Part shown: positions 1 through 11,985 of the stretch, piece after piece
Layout of the letters: every line of letters starts with the position of its first letter
How positions within the stretch are numbered: position 1 is the first letter of the stretch
From: Buxus sempervirens
Taxonomy: Eukaryota > Streptophyta > Magnoliopsida > Buxales > Buxaceae
DNA: 64,000 nucleotides
Direction: 5' to 3'
Assembly (NCBI GenBank): GCA_947561395.2
Contig: OX387182.1
Location: 56,629,283 to 56,693,282, forward strand
The notes under the pieces: model-generated
The model's input: only the letters and a program-made list of their open reading frames with translations
What the model was told of the DNA's origin: nothing
Database searches by the model: none
Translations under genes and position numbers: made by a program

Positions 1-304
1 AAGCCCAATCATGGCAACCCACGGATCTTCCAACGGGACCCGGGTCCGACCCACTCCACTAAATAAAAAGATAAAATCAAAATAAAAGGGACCCACACCT
101 TCAGAGGGCCCCGCCAGACTCAATAAACAGCATGCTGGTCTAGGAAGGGTGAGATTGACTCAAAAACCAGGGAGACCCGAGGGACCCGTCAAACCGATGG
201 GGCTGGCCGGGGTGTCTTTGGACTTCCCCAGACGTAACCGAGGACTTAGCTAGAACTCTGAAAAGCCGCAGACCAAACTTAGACCCGGATAGGGCAAACA
301 CCGT
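1..304 (+). mobile_element. Tat-like LTR (LTR-I), left part
   Basis: This stretch aligns closely with 13206-13516, the 3' part of the complete solo LTR at 11212-13616, including the shared block GCATGCTGGTCTAGGAAGGG. The LTR begins left of the window. It breaks off at 304 where an inverted relative is inserted, and resumes at 6684. ACCGT at 300-304 is repeated at 6684-6688, the 5-bp target duplication of that insertion. No coding capacity is seen. Assignment to the Tat group of Ty3/gypsy is inferred from similarity of LTR termini and palindromes to the element at 52784. Confidence 0.8.
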
Positions 305-1349
305 TGTGCGCATGGTCGCACGGGTAGGCACGCCTCCTAAAGGGTAATTCGGGAAGGTTGGAGTCGCCACTGCCTGATGGGGTGCAGGCAGACACCTGGG
401 TGCCTAGGTTTATCTAGTAAGGCTTGTCTGCGGCTTGAGATTCTAAGCAAGGTCTCGATTACGGTCCGGGGAAGTCCGTGGACACCCCCAGTCCGCCCCG
501 TCGGATGACAGGTCCCATAGGCTTCCTGGTTTGAGTCAACTCATTTTGGTTCTCACCCGATTCCTAAAAGCATGCACATTTGGTTAAGTCTGGTGGGACC
601 ACCTGAGTGGTGTGGGTCCCTTTAATTGATTTTATCTTGGTTAATTAAGGTGAACTCGATCTGATTGAGTGGGCCCCGTTGGAAGGCCCACGGATCACTT
701 GGTGGGCCGAGCATGGCCCACATACCCCTTGGTGGGCCTTGATCTAAGCCTGGGAGGCCCTTTGGGCTTTGGTTTAGTGAGTTGATTTTATTTAAAGTTC
801 AAGTTGGGAATCAAAGTGAATTTCATGCCAAAGTGAGCCTGAAGGGTTTGTGGGCCCCTTAGATGAGCCCCACAATGGTGGCCAAGTGATTTGACTTATC
901 TTGTTTTAGTTGTGCCAAAGTGGGCTAGGCATGGGCTTGGGGCCCGTTGCCTAGGTGTGGGCCTTGAAAACCCAAGGCATTAGGGTTGGGGTAGTGGATC
1001 CCCTCCTTATTTGGTTAATAGGCTTGGCGGGCCTGATAGACCCTGGCCCACAGTCTCGGCCAAACCACACCTAGGCTATCCAACATGCTACAAATTGGGC
1101 TTTGGTGGGCCTCCAATGGTGTGGCCCCACTCGATGGATTTAATTTGTTTATTTAAAACAAAGTGAGTTGGTTGGGCTTGGTGGGCCCCGTTGGAAGGCC
1201 CACAAGTGAATCCAATTAGACCAGAGTGGTCTAAGTTCCATTTTGGGTTTCTGGGTGACCCGAAAACCCTACTGGTTCATTTGATTCGATTAAAAGATCA
1301 TAAAAATAACATAAAACAAAGAAAATACAAAAAAATAACATTTCCACAA

Positions 1350-1492
1350 TGTAGCCGACTTGAGTTGTCGGCTACACACAAAAGCCTATGTAGCTAGCCT
1401 GGGGTGTCGGCTACACATAAAAATACATGTAGCCGACCACCAAGGTCGGCTACAAACAAAAATCTACTAATCCGACCTGAGTTGTCGGATCA
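1350..1492. repeat. Array of four short hairpins, 39-bp period
   Basis: Four inverted repeats of the form TGTAGCCGAC-7 nt-GTCGGCTACA lie at about 1350-1376, 1389-1415, 1428-1454 and 1468-1492. The second has one decayed arm and the last uses TCCGAC/GTCGGA. Arms are 8-10 bp and loops 7 nt. The array sits inside LTR-II. Confidence 0.85.
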
Positions 1493-1882
1493 GTCTGAAA
1501 GTGGTCTTTTTTGGGATTTTTTCAAGTGGGCTAGCTTTTGGGGGGCTTCCCAACTCACACGACAGCAAACAAATGAGGCATATTGAAACTTAACTAAGTA
1601 AGCAATACGGTGCAAGCCCTAGTCCATGGTGATCATGTGTGCATTTCACAATCTATATGCATGAAGAGTGAGGTGTGTGTGTACTACTCATGTTGATGTA
1701 CACGCAAATAAAGTAACTAAGAGGAAGACCTATGCAAGTGTTCTAAGGGTTTCATGCACACACATGATGCCTTTGTGCACACAACATGGGAATGGTCATG
1801 CAAGTGGACCTAAAGATGAATAAGAAAAGTAGACAAAAGATTATGGTAGATATGCTCATGAGGTGTGCTACTTGTGTGTGTG

Positions 1883-4604
1883 TGTAACGCCCCGAACCCG
1901 GGTCTATGCAAAACAAGCACCAAACCTGAATCCGAAGTGATACTGGGCCCAAAGCTACTAATTACCAGACATTTAAATCCAACTAATTAGATTAATTATC
2001 AGAGTGTGGAAATTTAAAACATTAATTTCATCAATATACGTGGCTAACTATAACCATTAAACTAACTCATCCATATCAATTCATAAATCTGGTAAATGGG
2101 TTTTCTAGCACACTTTCTCTCATATTCAATTAAATCATAAAATATCCATGAAGATACATCTACATCAACCTCTAAAAGAAAGATCTAAACGAAATATTAA
2201 AGATCCTCAGCTCAGTAATCTGCAACTCCCCCTCGTGTCAACCCCAAGGACGCTCTCACATGAAACAGCTAAAAAATAAGATAATGAAGTAGGGTGAGAT
2301 ACAACTATCTCAGTAGGTAACACATGCATGCTAGAAACAGTTTATATATATAAAAGTAATCATTCATGCACGATAAAACAATCGGGTAGTCACGGTCGAT
2401 AATAAGAACGAGTAATCACCATACGAAACCAACATTTATTCAGTGCTTGAGATAAAGAGAGTTTATTATGTAACCTTCGTTTCATTTAGAAAGGCAATGT
2501 AATATAAATCAAACTCTTCTGATTCAAATGTAGATCATGTCATTCATAATTAATAGTAAATCCCAATCTGATATCAACATTCTCCCATGTAGGATGCAAT
2601 CACGCAGTAATCACATCTACCCTACATGAGGTCTCTCCCGCAGGAGTCATCATATCTCACCCGCAGGTGGTCACATCTCACCCGCAGGTGGTAATCACAT
2701 ATATCTCCCTTGTGGGATGCAATCACATCGTGATTACATCTCCTCCACAAGAGGTCACATCTCTCCCGCAGGAGGTCACATATCTCCCCTGTGGGATGCA
2801 ATCCTATCAGGATCACATCTCCCCCAACAGGAGGTCTCATCTCACCCGCAGGTGGTCATATATCTCCCCTGTGGGATGCAATCCAATCAGGATCACATCT
2901 CCCCCAACAGGAGGTCTCATCTCACCCGCAGGTGGTCATATATCTCCCCTGTGGGATGCAATCCAATCAGGATCACATCTCCCCCAACAGGAGGTCTCTC
3001 CTGCAGGAGTTACACATCTCACCCGCAGGTGGTCACATATCTCATCCGCAGATGGTACAATCTCTTATAGCCATCATGGCATTCAGTCCACAGTCCAATT
3101 ATATTTTCAGAAGGAAATTACCTATATAGGATCCTTGTAACCATTTAGAGTGAATTTGATCCTCTTTAAACCCCAAATTGTACTAAATCATAAAACAAGG
3201 TGGTTAAATATCTAATATGAACCTTTTAGTGTAAATGGCCTTCAGGGACACCTTAAGAATAATCTTAGAGAAGTGTTACAAGGGGTGGAAATCCAAATAC
3301 CCTATTTTATAATGATTTGGGACTATGAATGTCATAAAGTTCTCAAAATACATTTTGGATGAGTGGAATAGTCTTAGGATCCCTAATAAGGTCACCATAC
3401 CAATAATCAATCAATTCTGAGACAAAAAGTTTCGGAACCCAAAAATATTCTAAGTTTAGTTAAAAACGTTGGCTTTTGGTATATAATTTTTATAGACAAA
3501 TCTACAAGGAGTTTCGAGCTCAAATTTTGGTTGTAGTCTATTGAAGGGTAAACACATCTCCTAGAATTTTATGGGCTCCTGAATCACTCATCTGGTTTTT
3601 AAACCCAAACCGGGCTTTTTGATAAAAACCAAGATTTAGGCATGAACTGGAAAGTTGACTTTTTATTGGCTGGGAATTAGACCTTGGAAGTATTTTTATT
3701 AGTTCCAAATGGGGGGTAAAACCTTATTTACATGTAAAGACTTAAGTAAATTGAGCAATAAATACACAGGACATTTACTTAAATGTCTTTCATGTAATAA
3801 GGGTGCTATGCGAGAGGCTTGGGTTATTTGGGAAAGGGTTGGAGAAGAAAAGGGAATGAAAAACTGTCAAAGGTGAGCGGTAGTACAAAATAGGTCGCCG
3901 ACGGTCCGTCTTCAAGCGATATTCGGCGGTCTTAAATTTTACACTAGCGCCGAGGATCGCAGAGCGCAGAGAAGTAGGCGGTCTCCCAAAAACGAACATA
4001 CAATGTTTAGAAATCTGATTTTTCATGTCCAGGATGATTCTAACATAATTATATGAATGATATCAAGCCAAATACATGTATATATAAAACTAAAACATGC
4101 AATACAATTGATCAACCTCCAGAACACAAAACGAAACGAAAATCGGTGCTACCTACCTCTTGAACGTGCGTTCTCCTCTTCCTTCTCTAAACAGCAACAC
4201 TCAGACTCAAAAGCACTCATTTGGGATGAAATAGAACCAGAGCAACCTCCTCCTCCTCCTTCTTCTTTGGTCGTTCTCACCGTTGCTCTCCGTCGTGCGG
4301 CTAACGAATGCGAGCAAGTCTTCCCAATGTATTCCCTTAGGTTATTTTAGTGTATTTATATACCTGCGATTCCATGCAACGCATGTGTATCAAACTCCAC
4401 ACATTGCCCAATCAAAATACATTAGCTTTAAAATATTAATCTTGCTGCGATAACTCGCGATCAGACGCTCCGATCTGCACCAAACTCCTGATCTTCACCA
4501 ATATCGATATTCTCTACAATAATAAATTATTTCCATCCATAATAATCCTCAAGAATATTAATTATTATTTTATTTTAATATTTGAGAAAATTTGGGGTTT
4601 TACA
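1883..4604 (-). mobile_element. Solo LTR E1 (TGTAA family), nested in LTR-II
   Basis: Bounded by TGTAACGCCCC and GGGGTTTTACA, with flanks GTGTG (1878-1882) and GTCTG (4605-4609), a 5-bp duplication with one mismatch. Minus orientation is set by a TATA box (TATATAAATA near 4354-4363), a donor-like AG/GTAGGT near 4156, a hairpin at 2296-2311 and an acceptor-like TTTTTTAG at 2270, all in that order on the minus strand. It has no gag-pol and no internal second LTR. Size and TGTAACGCCC...TTACA termini are reminiscent of Del/Tekay gypsy LTRs; that assignment is tentative. Confidence 0.8.
2635..3060. repeat. Tandem repeat block inside E1
   Basis: A mosaic of short units such as CATCTCACCCGCAGGTGGTC and CCTGTGGGATGCAATC. 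The largest unit is 80 bp, with GTGGGATGCAATCC recurring at about 2791, 2871 and 2951. The short reading frames that cross it are repeat artefacts. Confidence 0.85.
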
Positions 4605-5485
4605 GTCTGCCAATCCACTAATCCGTACAAGTATATTGCATAGGAAATAATGCACGTGAAGGTAGCTTGAAGGCCGATAAAAGGAAGGGACTTGGGGGAT
4701 TAAAGGGATACATTAGACATGAGAGAAAGAGGGGGGAACATGCTCTCTTGTTTAAATAGGAAAAATCAGAAACGTAACACCAACCTTGAAGACCTTAAGG
4801 TTATGAAAATAACACCCTCTTCCTCCCTTAGGTCCATTCGTGCATTCCCCTTTACCATGGGGGTTTTCTTGTGCAAAATGGAGAGGAAAAAGTAGAAAAG
4901 AAAGACATTAACATGCTAGGAAAAGAAGAAAATAACATGCTAAAAAATGGATGACACTCCAACTTGCGGGTTCTCCTTCTCCCTTCTAAGTTAGAATACT
5001 TTCCTCTTACCATAGGAAGTATTTCTCATGGAAGAAATGGAAAGAAAGAAGAAGGAGATGAGGTAGAGGAACAAAATATAGCAAAATAGTGAAACATGCT
5101 CACAATCTATTCCTTTTCATATATGTTAAACAAAAAGTATCAAGGAAGCTTACCTTGGGTTGAATAACTTCCTTGGACAAGTGTGGAAGCCTCTTGACGG
5201 CTTGGACAGCACCTTGGAGCCTTCTTCTTGGGCTCCAACAACACTTCCTTGCTTCCTCCTTGGTTGCAAGTGGAAGGAGAAGAGATGGGGAAGGGTTTGA
5301 AGGTGTGTATTGGAGAGGAAAGGTAGAAGGAGGTGGTATGAGCTTGGGAGATGGAGAGGGGCTTGTGGGAGAGATGAAGAGAACTTGGGAGAGAGGTTGG
5401 AGAAGAAGAATGGGTGAGCCAAAAAATGAGCTTCTCCCCTACGTATGGGGCTCCATGGGGCTTTTATTATGTGGATTATGATGGG

Positions 5486-5702
5486 TGAATGCATATGATG
5501 CATGCATGGGGAAAAGGTGTTTGGGGGAGAGAGAGAGAGAGAGAAGGATGCATGAGGTGGTGCATGCATGGATGATGCATAGGGGATGCACATGGGGAAC
5601 ACTAATCATGAGGGAGAGAGAGAGGTGCATGCATGATGCATGCATGGGTGATCATGGGGGGAAGAGAGAGAGGTGTATGCATGATGCATGCATGGATACT
5701 CA

Positions 5703-5771
<69 letters not shown>

Positions 5772-5935
5772 TGTATTGCATGCATGATGCATGGGGATAC
5801 ACATGGAGAACAAGAATTTATGAAGGAGAGAGAGAGAGAGGGAAAAGATGTGGTGGGGAATTAAGCATGTAGGGGATGAGTTATGGAAGAGAGAGAGGGA
5901 GAGAAAGATGTGGTGGGGAATTAAGCATGTGGGGG
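5486..5935. repeat. GA microsatellite interleaved with TGCATGCATG modules
   Basis: Repeated modules join (GA)n runs to TGCATGCATGATGCATGCAT palindromes with period roughly 55-65 bp. The longest GA run is about 60 bp (5707-5767). Near 5840-5925 a longer block with GGAAAAGATGTGGTGGGGAATTAAGC-like sequence is duplicated. It lies within LTR-II. Arginine/glutamate-rich frames here are repeat artefacts. Confidence 0.85.
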
Positions 5936-6144
5936 TGATTTTCTTGGTAATTGTAGATTAGTCCCTGAGCTATTTTAACATCAACTTGCTATTCACATAT
6001 TTGTCCCTAGATAATTACAGATATGCCATCAGATATTTTTGACTGTCCTGATTATTTACGGATTTGCCCCTAGACACCTTTTTCTGCTGTTTGTCACGTG
6101 GGCAGTTTTTTTAGGGTTTCTTGTTTTGCTCATAACTTATTATC

Positions 6145-6590
6145 CGGGACTCCGATTCGAGCAAACTCAGTTGCATTGGAATCGTGTCAGGATGACCTGT
6201 CCATTGGGACAAGTTTGGGCAGCTGTTCTGGGGTTTAGCAGAAAGTCAATTTCTGCTCCCCTCAAGTTTGACCGGCTCATATCTTCTTCATTCGGACCCC
6301 GATTTGGGCAAACTCAATTGCATTAGAACCGTATTGGAGTCCTATATCCATTGGGATAGGGTGATGCAGCTGATTCGGGGTTTAGCATAAAGTCAACTTT
6401 CGGCTCCCCCTCAAGTTTGACCGGCTTGCAGAACCTTCATCCGGACTCCGATTCCAGCAAACTCAGTTGCGTTGGAACCTTGTCGGGATTCTCTATCCAT
6501 TGAGATAAAGCAAGGTGGCCAAATTGCACTTGATCCAAAAGTCAACTTTTGCCCCCTTAGGGTTTGACTTTTCAGCTAGGGTTTTAAGCT
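6145..6590. repeat. 148-bp tandem repeat at the start of LTR-II
   Basis: Three copies of a unit containing GGACTCCGATTC, GCAAACTCAGTTGC and AAGTTTGACCGGC begin near 6145, 6293 and 6441, exactly 148 bp apart. The same unit, reversed, occurs twice at the start of the related LTR at 11212 (GGAATCGGA at 11384 and GAAATCGGA at 11532). Confidence 0.85.
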
Positions 6591-6683
6591 GTTTTGCTAT
6601 CTTTTAGCACATTTTTTTGTTTTCTTATTTTCTTTTCTTTTCTTTTTTTCTTTTTTGATTTGATCAAAATTTGGGTGCTTACA

Positions 6684-6788
6684 ACCGTGTCTGCCTGCAC
6701 CTCTCAGGCAGTGGCGACTCCGAATGTCCCGAGGCACGCACTGAACGTGCGCCCGGTGTGCGATCTAAGTCAGATTTAGGTGCGCACA
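6684..6788 (+). mobile_element. LTR-I, right part and 3' terminus
   Basis: Continues the LTR interrupted at 304. It matches 13515-13616 through the CTGCCTGCAC, GGCAGTGGCGACTC and GTGCGCCCGGTGTGCGATCT blocks and ends in TGCGCACA. The copia coding fragment starts immediately after, so LTR-I had inserted into that copia gene; the opposite junction is outside the window. Confidence 0.8.
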
Positions 6789-7237
6789 GGTGCCACAAGA
6801 AGTAATGAGCTTCTTGAAATAATTTATACAGATATATATGGACCTTTCTCCACATAATGTTTTCGTGGAGAAAATTATTTTATCACCTTCATTGATGATT
6901 TTTCATGGTATGGATACATTTATCTGCTACATGAGAAGTCTCAGGCTGTTACAGTCCTTGAGATATTTCTCAATGAAGTTGAAAGGCAGTTAAATAGAAA
7001 GGTGAAAATCATTAGGTCAGATAGAGGTGGTGATTTCTACCGTAAATACAATGAATTGGGCCGTAATCCTAGCCCATTTGCCAAACTTCTTGAACAGCAT
7101 GGTATTGTTGCACAATATACAATGCCTAGAATGCCTTAGCAGAATGGTGTTGCTGAGAGATGCAATAGGACCTTATTAGGCATGGTTAGAAGCATGGTGA
7201 GTAACTCTACCTTACCCAAATCATTGTGGAGTGAAGC
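6789..7237 (+). pseudogene. Ty1/copia pol fragment: integrase core
   Basis: The translation shows a copia integrase core: TDIYGPF (first Asp), FIDDFSWYGYIYL, IRSDRGGDF (second Asp), QNGVAERCNRTLLGM (Glu) and SLWSEA. A TAA lies just after GPFS and a TAG replaces a codon before QNGVAE, so it is broken. It continues at 10351 after the LTR at 7238-10350. The 5' part of the element (gag, protease) is left of the window or lost. Lineage not decided. Confidence 0.85.
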
Positions 7238-8394
7238 TGTAAAATCCCAAATTTTTAATAATGTTAAAAATTGGATTTTATGTTGTTAATTTATTTAATT
7301 AGTGGAAAACTTTAGAAATAGAGAAAAGGAAATTAAATAGAGTTAAATTTCAATTTAAATTTGATAAATTAATAAAAATGGAAAATTGTTGTTTGATTTT
7401 GCGGGTTGGGTCTTGGTGGTTCGGTAGTGTGGCGAGAAAAGGGTATTTTGAGGATTTTACTATAATTTAGAGCGGAAGGAAGTAAATTAAGGTCAGCAAA
7501 GATTATGATAATAATTTGAATAGTTTGAATAGTTATTATGTTAAAAATTTATTATGATTTTAGTGGAGTGTTAATGTAGGAGTTGGTGGAGCGATAAGGT
7601 GTAAATTAGATGATTAAAAGGCTGATTAGGTAGGAAATTGGTGTAGATGAGCAGGCGGCAGATCATGAAGTGTTTAAAGGGGGCTCTGGTAGCAACTATA
7701 TATAGCTTCTGAAATTCAGTCTGGTGAATTTGTTTGATCAAAATTTCTAGGGCTTTTGAGAAGGAAGAGGAGATCTGGAGTTAGGGTTTAGAAGGAGAGC
7801 ATTGTGTAAGAAATAAAGAAGAGAAGTGGAGTGGTTGCTGAGTTGATCCGAGAGAAAGAGGAAGCTCAAAGACTATTCATGGCTGGGAAAATTTATGAGA
7901 ATGGAGTGTTCAATCATATCGAATGGAGATCAGGTAAGAGAGTTTAATCTGAATTTCGTGATTAATTGATGAGAGAAATCTGAAGTAAATTCAGATCTAA
8001 TTAGATCTGGTCCTGTGGGAGATCAGTGGTTGATCAGAGGAGAATTGGAGAGGAAATTGTGATCGGAAGAGATCTGGAGCTTGAGCTAAACTAGAAGGCG
8101 AATCTAAATTAAATCAAAGGTAAGTAGCACTTACTTTTATTGGGTTTGAAATCGTGATTTGATCGGTAGCATGGTTTAACTTTGCTACATCGGATTTTTA
8201 TCAATTGTTAGTAATTTACGAACAAAATATTCAGATTTATATTCGACTCAGTTTAGATTAAGTTAATTGTTGATCATTATGTAATTTAAGGAGATAAGAA
8301 TAGATTTAAATGATTTATGGAAGGGTGAATAGGTTCAGTTATGGAAGAAATTGGGTTGTGTTTAAAAACATCTGTTCGTAAAAATTTGGTATGG

Positions 8395-8510
8395 TGCGCT
8401 GAGTACGGCTGACTGACAGGAGGTCAGCGGTAGAAGAAAAGGGGGTATGCGCTGAGGGGCTCTGAGTGCCACCTACTGACAGTAGGTCAGCGCACCCTCT
8501 CAAAATGTAT
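8395..8510. repeat. Short inverted repeats in E3
   Basis: Alternating GTGCGCTGA, GGAGGTCAGCG, CTACTGACAGTAGGTCAG and GGTCAGCGCAC motifs form small inverted repeats in a GC-richer patch just downstream of the donor-like site. A comparable patch occurs in other members of the LTR family. Confidence 0.6.
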
Positions 8511-9502
8511 ATCAAGTGCGGCTAATCCATTTTGAGCTGTTTTCTGGAGTTTAATGGTTCAAAAACTTATCTAAGAGTTTCTTTAAGATGTTAACATTAG
8601 TTTTAAGTAATTTCGATCTACCAAATTCAAACCAACCAATATTGAGAGAATTTAAAGTGATTAAAGGTTGGATTTATAAGGATTGTTCATGGTCGCCAAG
8701 GTTGGCTAACCTTGGCTGAGTTGGGCGCCCATCTGGTTTAGCTACAGCCTAGTGCGGCTAAGTTCATGGAACTCTAAATTCAGGTTTTAAACCCTAATTG
8801 CTATCCTAGAATACCTAAACAACTGTATGAAACTTAAATAAGTGTAAGAAACTTAAGTGTATGAAGCTTAGAGAGTTTGATGAAGGAAATTTTTGCTGAT
8901 TACTTGTAAGAATAAAATTTGATTTTATTATCGAGCCAATACTTCCTAGCGCTTAACTAAGGGTTAGTTACTTTCTGAAATGGGTTTAAGCTTAGAAACT
9001 CTACAGCAACTTCAATTAGGTGAGCAATGAAGCTTTAGCAATAAATACTAAGGAAAGAACATAGAAAACTTTATCTGAACTAATAGAGATAATTGAACAG
9101 AACTTTTACTGATTTTAAGTACTTTATGATCCATGATTTATTACTGAATTTCAGATCATGATATTGTTAAACTGAGTTTTATCAAAGGTTAGTTTTCTTA
9201 ACAGAATTTATAAAAAAGGTTTCTTTGAGTTATTTGTTTTCACAAAATGGTTTGAATATTGTTCTTTGGTTTTGAATATACATTTGGTGTTCCATGGAGT
9301 ATTGTTCTGGTCCTGAGTGACCCATGATAAAGGTGATTTGTTTTAGTATCTATTTGCTACTAGAGGTTGGTTTATTTGTTGAGTTTATTTTGTTTTGGTC
9401 TAGCTTGTCCTGGATCCAGAGTCTAAGCTTAGTAATGTAATGTTATTGCTTCATTGGTATAATTGCATGGCCTTGAGTATTGGCACGACCGGTGTAGAGC
9501 AG

Positions 9503-9620
9503 CCAGAAACCCTGAGTAGGCCTGGTTGTCAATGCCGAAACCCGGGGAGTAGGCCGGCATTGGATGACGAAACCCTGAGTAGGCCCTCATTTCAAAGTTC
9601 CGAAACCCTGAGTAGGCCGG
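9503..9620. repeat. CCCTGAGTAGGCC tandem motif in E3
   Basis: Four copies of a C(A/G)AAACCC-GAGTAGGCC motif are separated by short spacers with TTGTCAATGC, CGGCATTGGATGA and CATTTCAAAG. The same motif set occurs at 33077-33163 in E6. The frames on either strand reading through it are repeat shadows. Confidence 0.85.
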
Positions 9621-10350
9621 AACTGTATACATGGAGGTGTGGATGTCACCTTGGCATGTCAATTAACCAATTTAAGCAACTACATGACATTGACCAATGT
9701 TGGTATTTGACTTTATTTGACATGATATGTTTTACTCGCTGGTTTATTGGTGCGGAGGAGCCCATGATAAAATACTCTATTGCTGTGGAGTGGCCCATGA
9801 TAAACACTCCAGTATTTCGAAACCCTGAGTTATTTGAAATTATGATTTCATCGATGTATGGTTACCTGGTTATACGTGATTTCATGGCTATATTCAAGAT
9901 TTGATACCGATGTTATTAATTGGAGTTATAAGATGGATTTATGCATTTATATCAATTGGATTGTTGGAATGTTGTCGAATTACTCGAATTATATGTGTTA
10001 TTGTCACCGTGTATGTTTTGTAACCGTTGCATATTTTAGAACTGAACTAAATGTATTTGTGCATGCATGTGCTGCTTACTGGGATATTTGTATCTCATTC
10101 CGTATAGTTTTGTTTTGATTTCAGCGGCTTTTGGAGAGGACGATTCCTGCGGGTAGTTGCTCGGTTATGTGAGTTTAGCATTGTATTGCTGTAATTATTA
10201 TTTTAATGTGGGTTTGTAGCGCACTCTAATTATCTAGTTATTGTTTCATTCATGTTTTTCCTTCACTCTAATATTGCGATCCTGTGTTATATATTAACCT
10301 CCGGAGATGGGTTATGGTTTCTCTACATAACTCGGATCCTGGGTGTTACA

Positions 10351-11211
10351 AAAGCTCTTAAGACTGCAATGTACATCTTGAACCGTGTGCCTAGTAAGTC
10401 GGTTCCAAAAACTCCTTTTGAGTTGTGGACTAGAAGGGTACCTAGTTTAAGACATATGCATGTCTGGGGTTGCCCAGCTGAAGCAAGGCTTTACAATCCA
10501 CATGAAAAGAAATTGGATCCTAGAACAACAAGTGGGTACTTTATTGGTTACCCAGAGAGATCCAAAGGGTATAGGTTTTATTGTCCCAACCATAGTCCAA
10601 GAATTGTAGAAACTGGAAATGCCAAATTTCTTGAGCTTGGTGAAGTCAGTGATAGTAAAGAATTGAGAGATGTGATCATTGAAGAAGTACGGGTGGATGT
10701 TCCTATTTCTGTAACTTCAGAAAGGATCATAGTTCCACTTATTGATCATTCTAATGCTATTGTGGAACAAATAAATGAGGATCCATCTCATAATGAGAAC
10801 ACTGATGAACAAGCTGTGGAGACACAAGAACAAGTAGTCTTACGCAGATCTCAGCGGGAACGGAGACCTGCAATTTCATCTGACTATGTAGTGTATCTCT
10901 AGGAACATGAATTTGACATTGGAACAAATATTGATCCAGTAACATTTCAGAAATTATGGAAAGAAGGGATTCTGATAAATGGATTAATGCCATAAAAGAA
11001 GAGTTGAAATCCATGGATCAAAACAATGTCAGGGATCTCGTTGAATTGCCTAAAGGATGCAAAACAGTTGGGTGTAAGTGGGTCTTTAAGACAAAACACG
11101 ACTCAAAAGGCAATATCGAACGATATAAAGCCAAACTTGTGGCCAAAGGTTCTACTCAAAAGGAGGGCATTGATTATAAAGAGACTTTTTCTCCTGTTTC
11201 TAAAAAGGACT
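10351..11211 (+). pseudogene. Ty1/copia pol fragment: integrase end to start of reverse transcriptase
   Basis: Continues the broken copia frame: KTAMYILNRVPSK, LRHMHVWGCPAEARLY and GYFIGYPERSKGYRFYCP are the integrase C-terminal region, then a variable linker, then [24 protein letters not shown] and [13 protein letters not shown] begin reverse transcriptase. A TAG follows VVYL at 10900-10902 and a frameshift lies near 10950. GGACT at 11207-11211 is the left target duplication of the next LTR; the frame continues at 13617. Confidence 0.88.
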
Positions 11212-11769
11212 TGTAGACACCTGATTTTTGCACCCCCGAAATAAGGAAAAATGAAAAGTCAAACTAAAAGTCAAACCCTGAGGGGGTCAAAAATTGACTT
11301 TTTGATTCAAGTAAATTTGGCCATCAAACTTCATCTCGTTGAAAAGAGCATTTCGGCACGATTCTAACGCAACCGAATTTGCTGGAATCGGAGTCCAGAT
11401 GGAAAAGACATGAGCTGGTCAAACTTTTGGGGAGCGAAAAGTTGACTTTTTGCTCAACCCCAATTCAGCTGCCAAACTTGACCCCAGTGGATAGGTGGTT
11501 CCGAGCTGGTTCCAACGACACTAAGTTTGTTGAAATCGGACACCAGATGAAGAAGTTATGAGCAGTTGAAGTTTCAGAAAAACTGCCCATGTGGCAAAAA
11601 AGGCAGCAAAAGGGGAATAAACCAATAAAATAAATAAGATAAATGTGTTTAATAATATTTTAATAAAGAGAATCTCGCTTTTTAATAAAATAATCAAAAA
11701 ATCGAATAAAAATCTTGTAAAAAACCATATTGAATAAAGGTTTGAAATCCAAACATTTTAAAAACGTGC

Positions 11770-11985
11770 TGGACCGTATTTGATTTACGGGCAGGGCATG
11801 CCCGTATTTGAAATACGGGCGAAAAAACACGCGTCACCGTACGGAGGGACACGCGTCCCGTACGGCCGAATCTGCGATAATTGCAAATATTCGTTTTTCG
11901 CCCGTATTTGAATTACGGGCAAGGCACGCCCGTACTTGAAGTACGGGCAAGGCATGCCCGTATTTGAAATACGGGCACGGAAATT
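11770..11985. repeat. CCCGTA...TACGGGC palindrome cluster upstream of a TATA box
   Basis: At least four near-palindromes of about 20 bp, such as GCCCGTATTTGAAATACGGG, are spaced by AGGGCATG or AGGCACG linkers. They end just before CCTATAAATAGA, the likely promoter of the LTR. The same motif occurs at 52890-52990 and 55855-55985 in the Tat element. Confidence 0.85.

Larger units (their letters stand above)
305..6683 (-). mobile_element. Inverted Tat-like LTR (LTR-II) inserted in LTR-I
   Basis: Read on the minus strand it starts TGTAAGCACC (6683) and ends TGCGCACA (305), and is flanked by ACCGT on both sides. Near 361-395 the reverse complement matches the CTGCCTGCAC...GGCAGTGGCGACTC block found at the 3' ends of LTR-I and of 11212-13616. 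The region 6400-6560 matches, in reverse, the start of 11212-13616. Without the nested LTR at 1883-4604 it is about 3.66 kb, longer than its 2.4-kb relative. No internal genes or second LTR are visible, so it is probably a solo LTR. Confidence 0.75.
7238..10350 (+). mobile_element. Solo LTR E3 (TGTAA family) in the copia integrase
   Basis: Starts TGTAAAATCCC and ends GGGTGTTACA. Flanks are GAAGC (7233-7237) and AAAGC (10351-10355), a 5-bp duplication with one mismatch, and the copia frame resumes right after. TATA-like TATATATAG is at about 7697; donor-like AAAG/GTAAGT is at 8120; hairpin GGGATATTTGTATCTC is at 10081-10096; acceptor-like GATTTCAG ends at 10124. No coding region is found. At 3.1 kb it is among the longest LTRs here. 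Confidence 0.85.

Noticed and set aside
2590-3060. CRISPR-like repeat-spacer appearance
   Set aside because: Plant nuclear DNA; spacers are themselves repeats, and the block is inside an LTR.
2622-3140. Three overlapping plus-strand frames of up to 157 codons with repeated peptides
   Set aside because: They are the tandem repeat block of E1 read in three frames.
5485-5872. Arg/Glu-rich frames on the plus strand and Leu/Ser-rich frames on the minus strand
   Set aside because: They only translate the GA microsatellite and its TGCATG modules.
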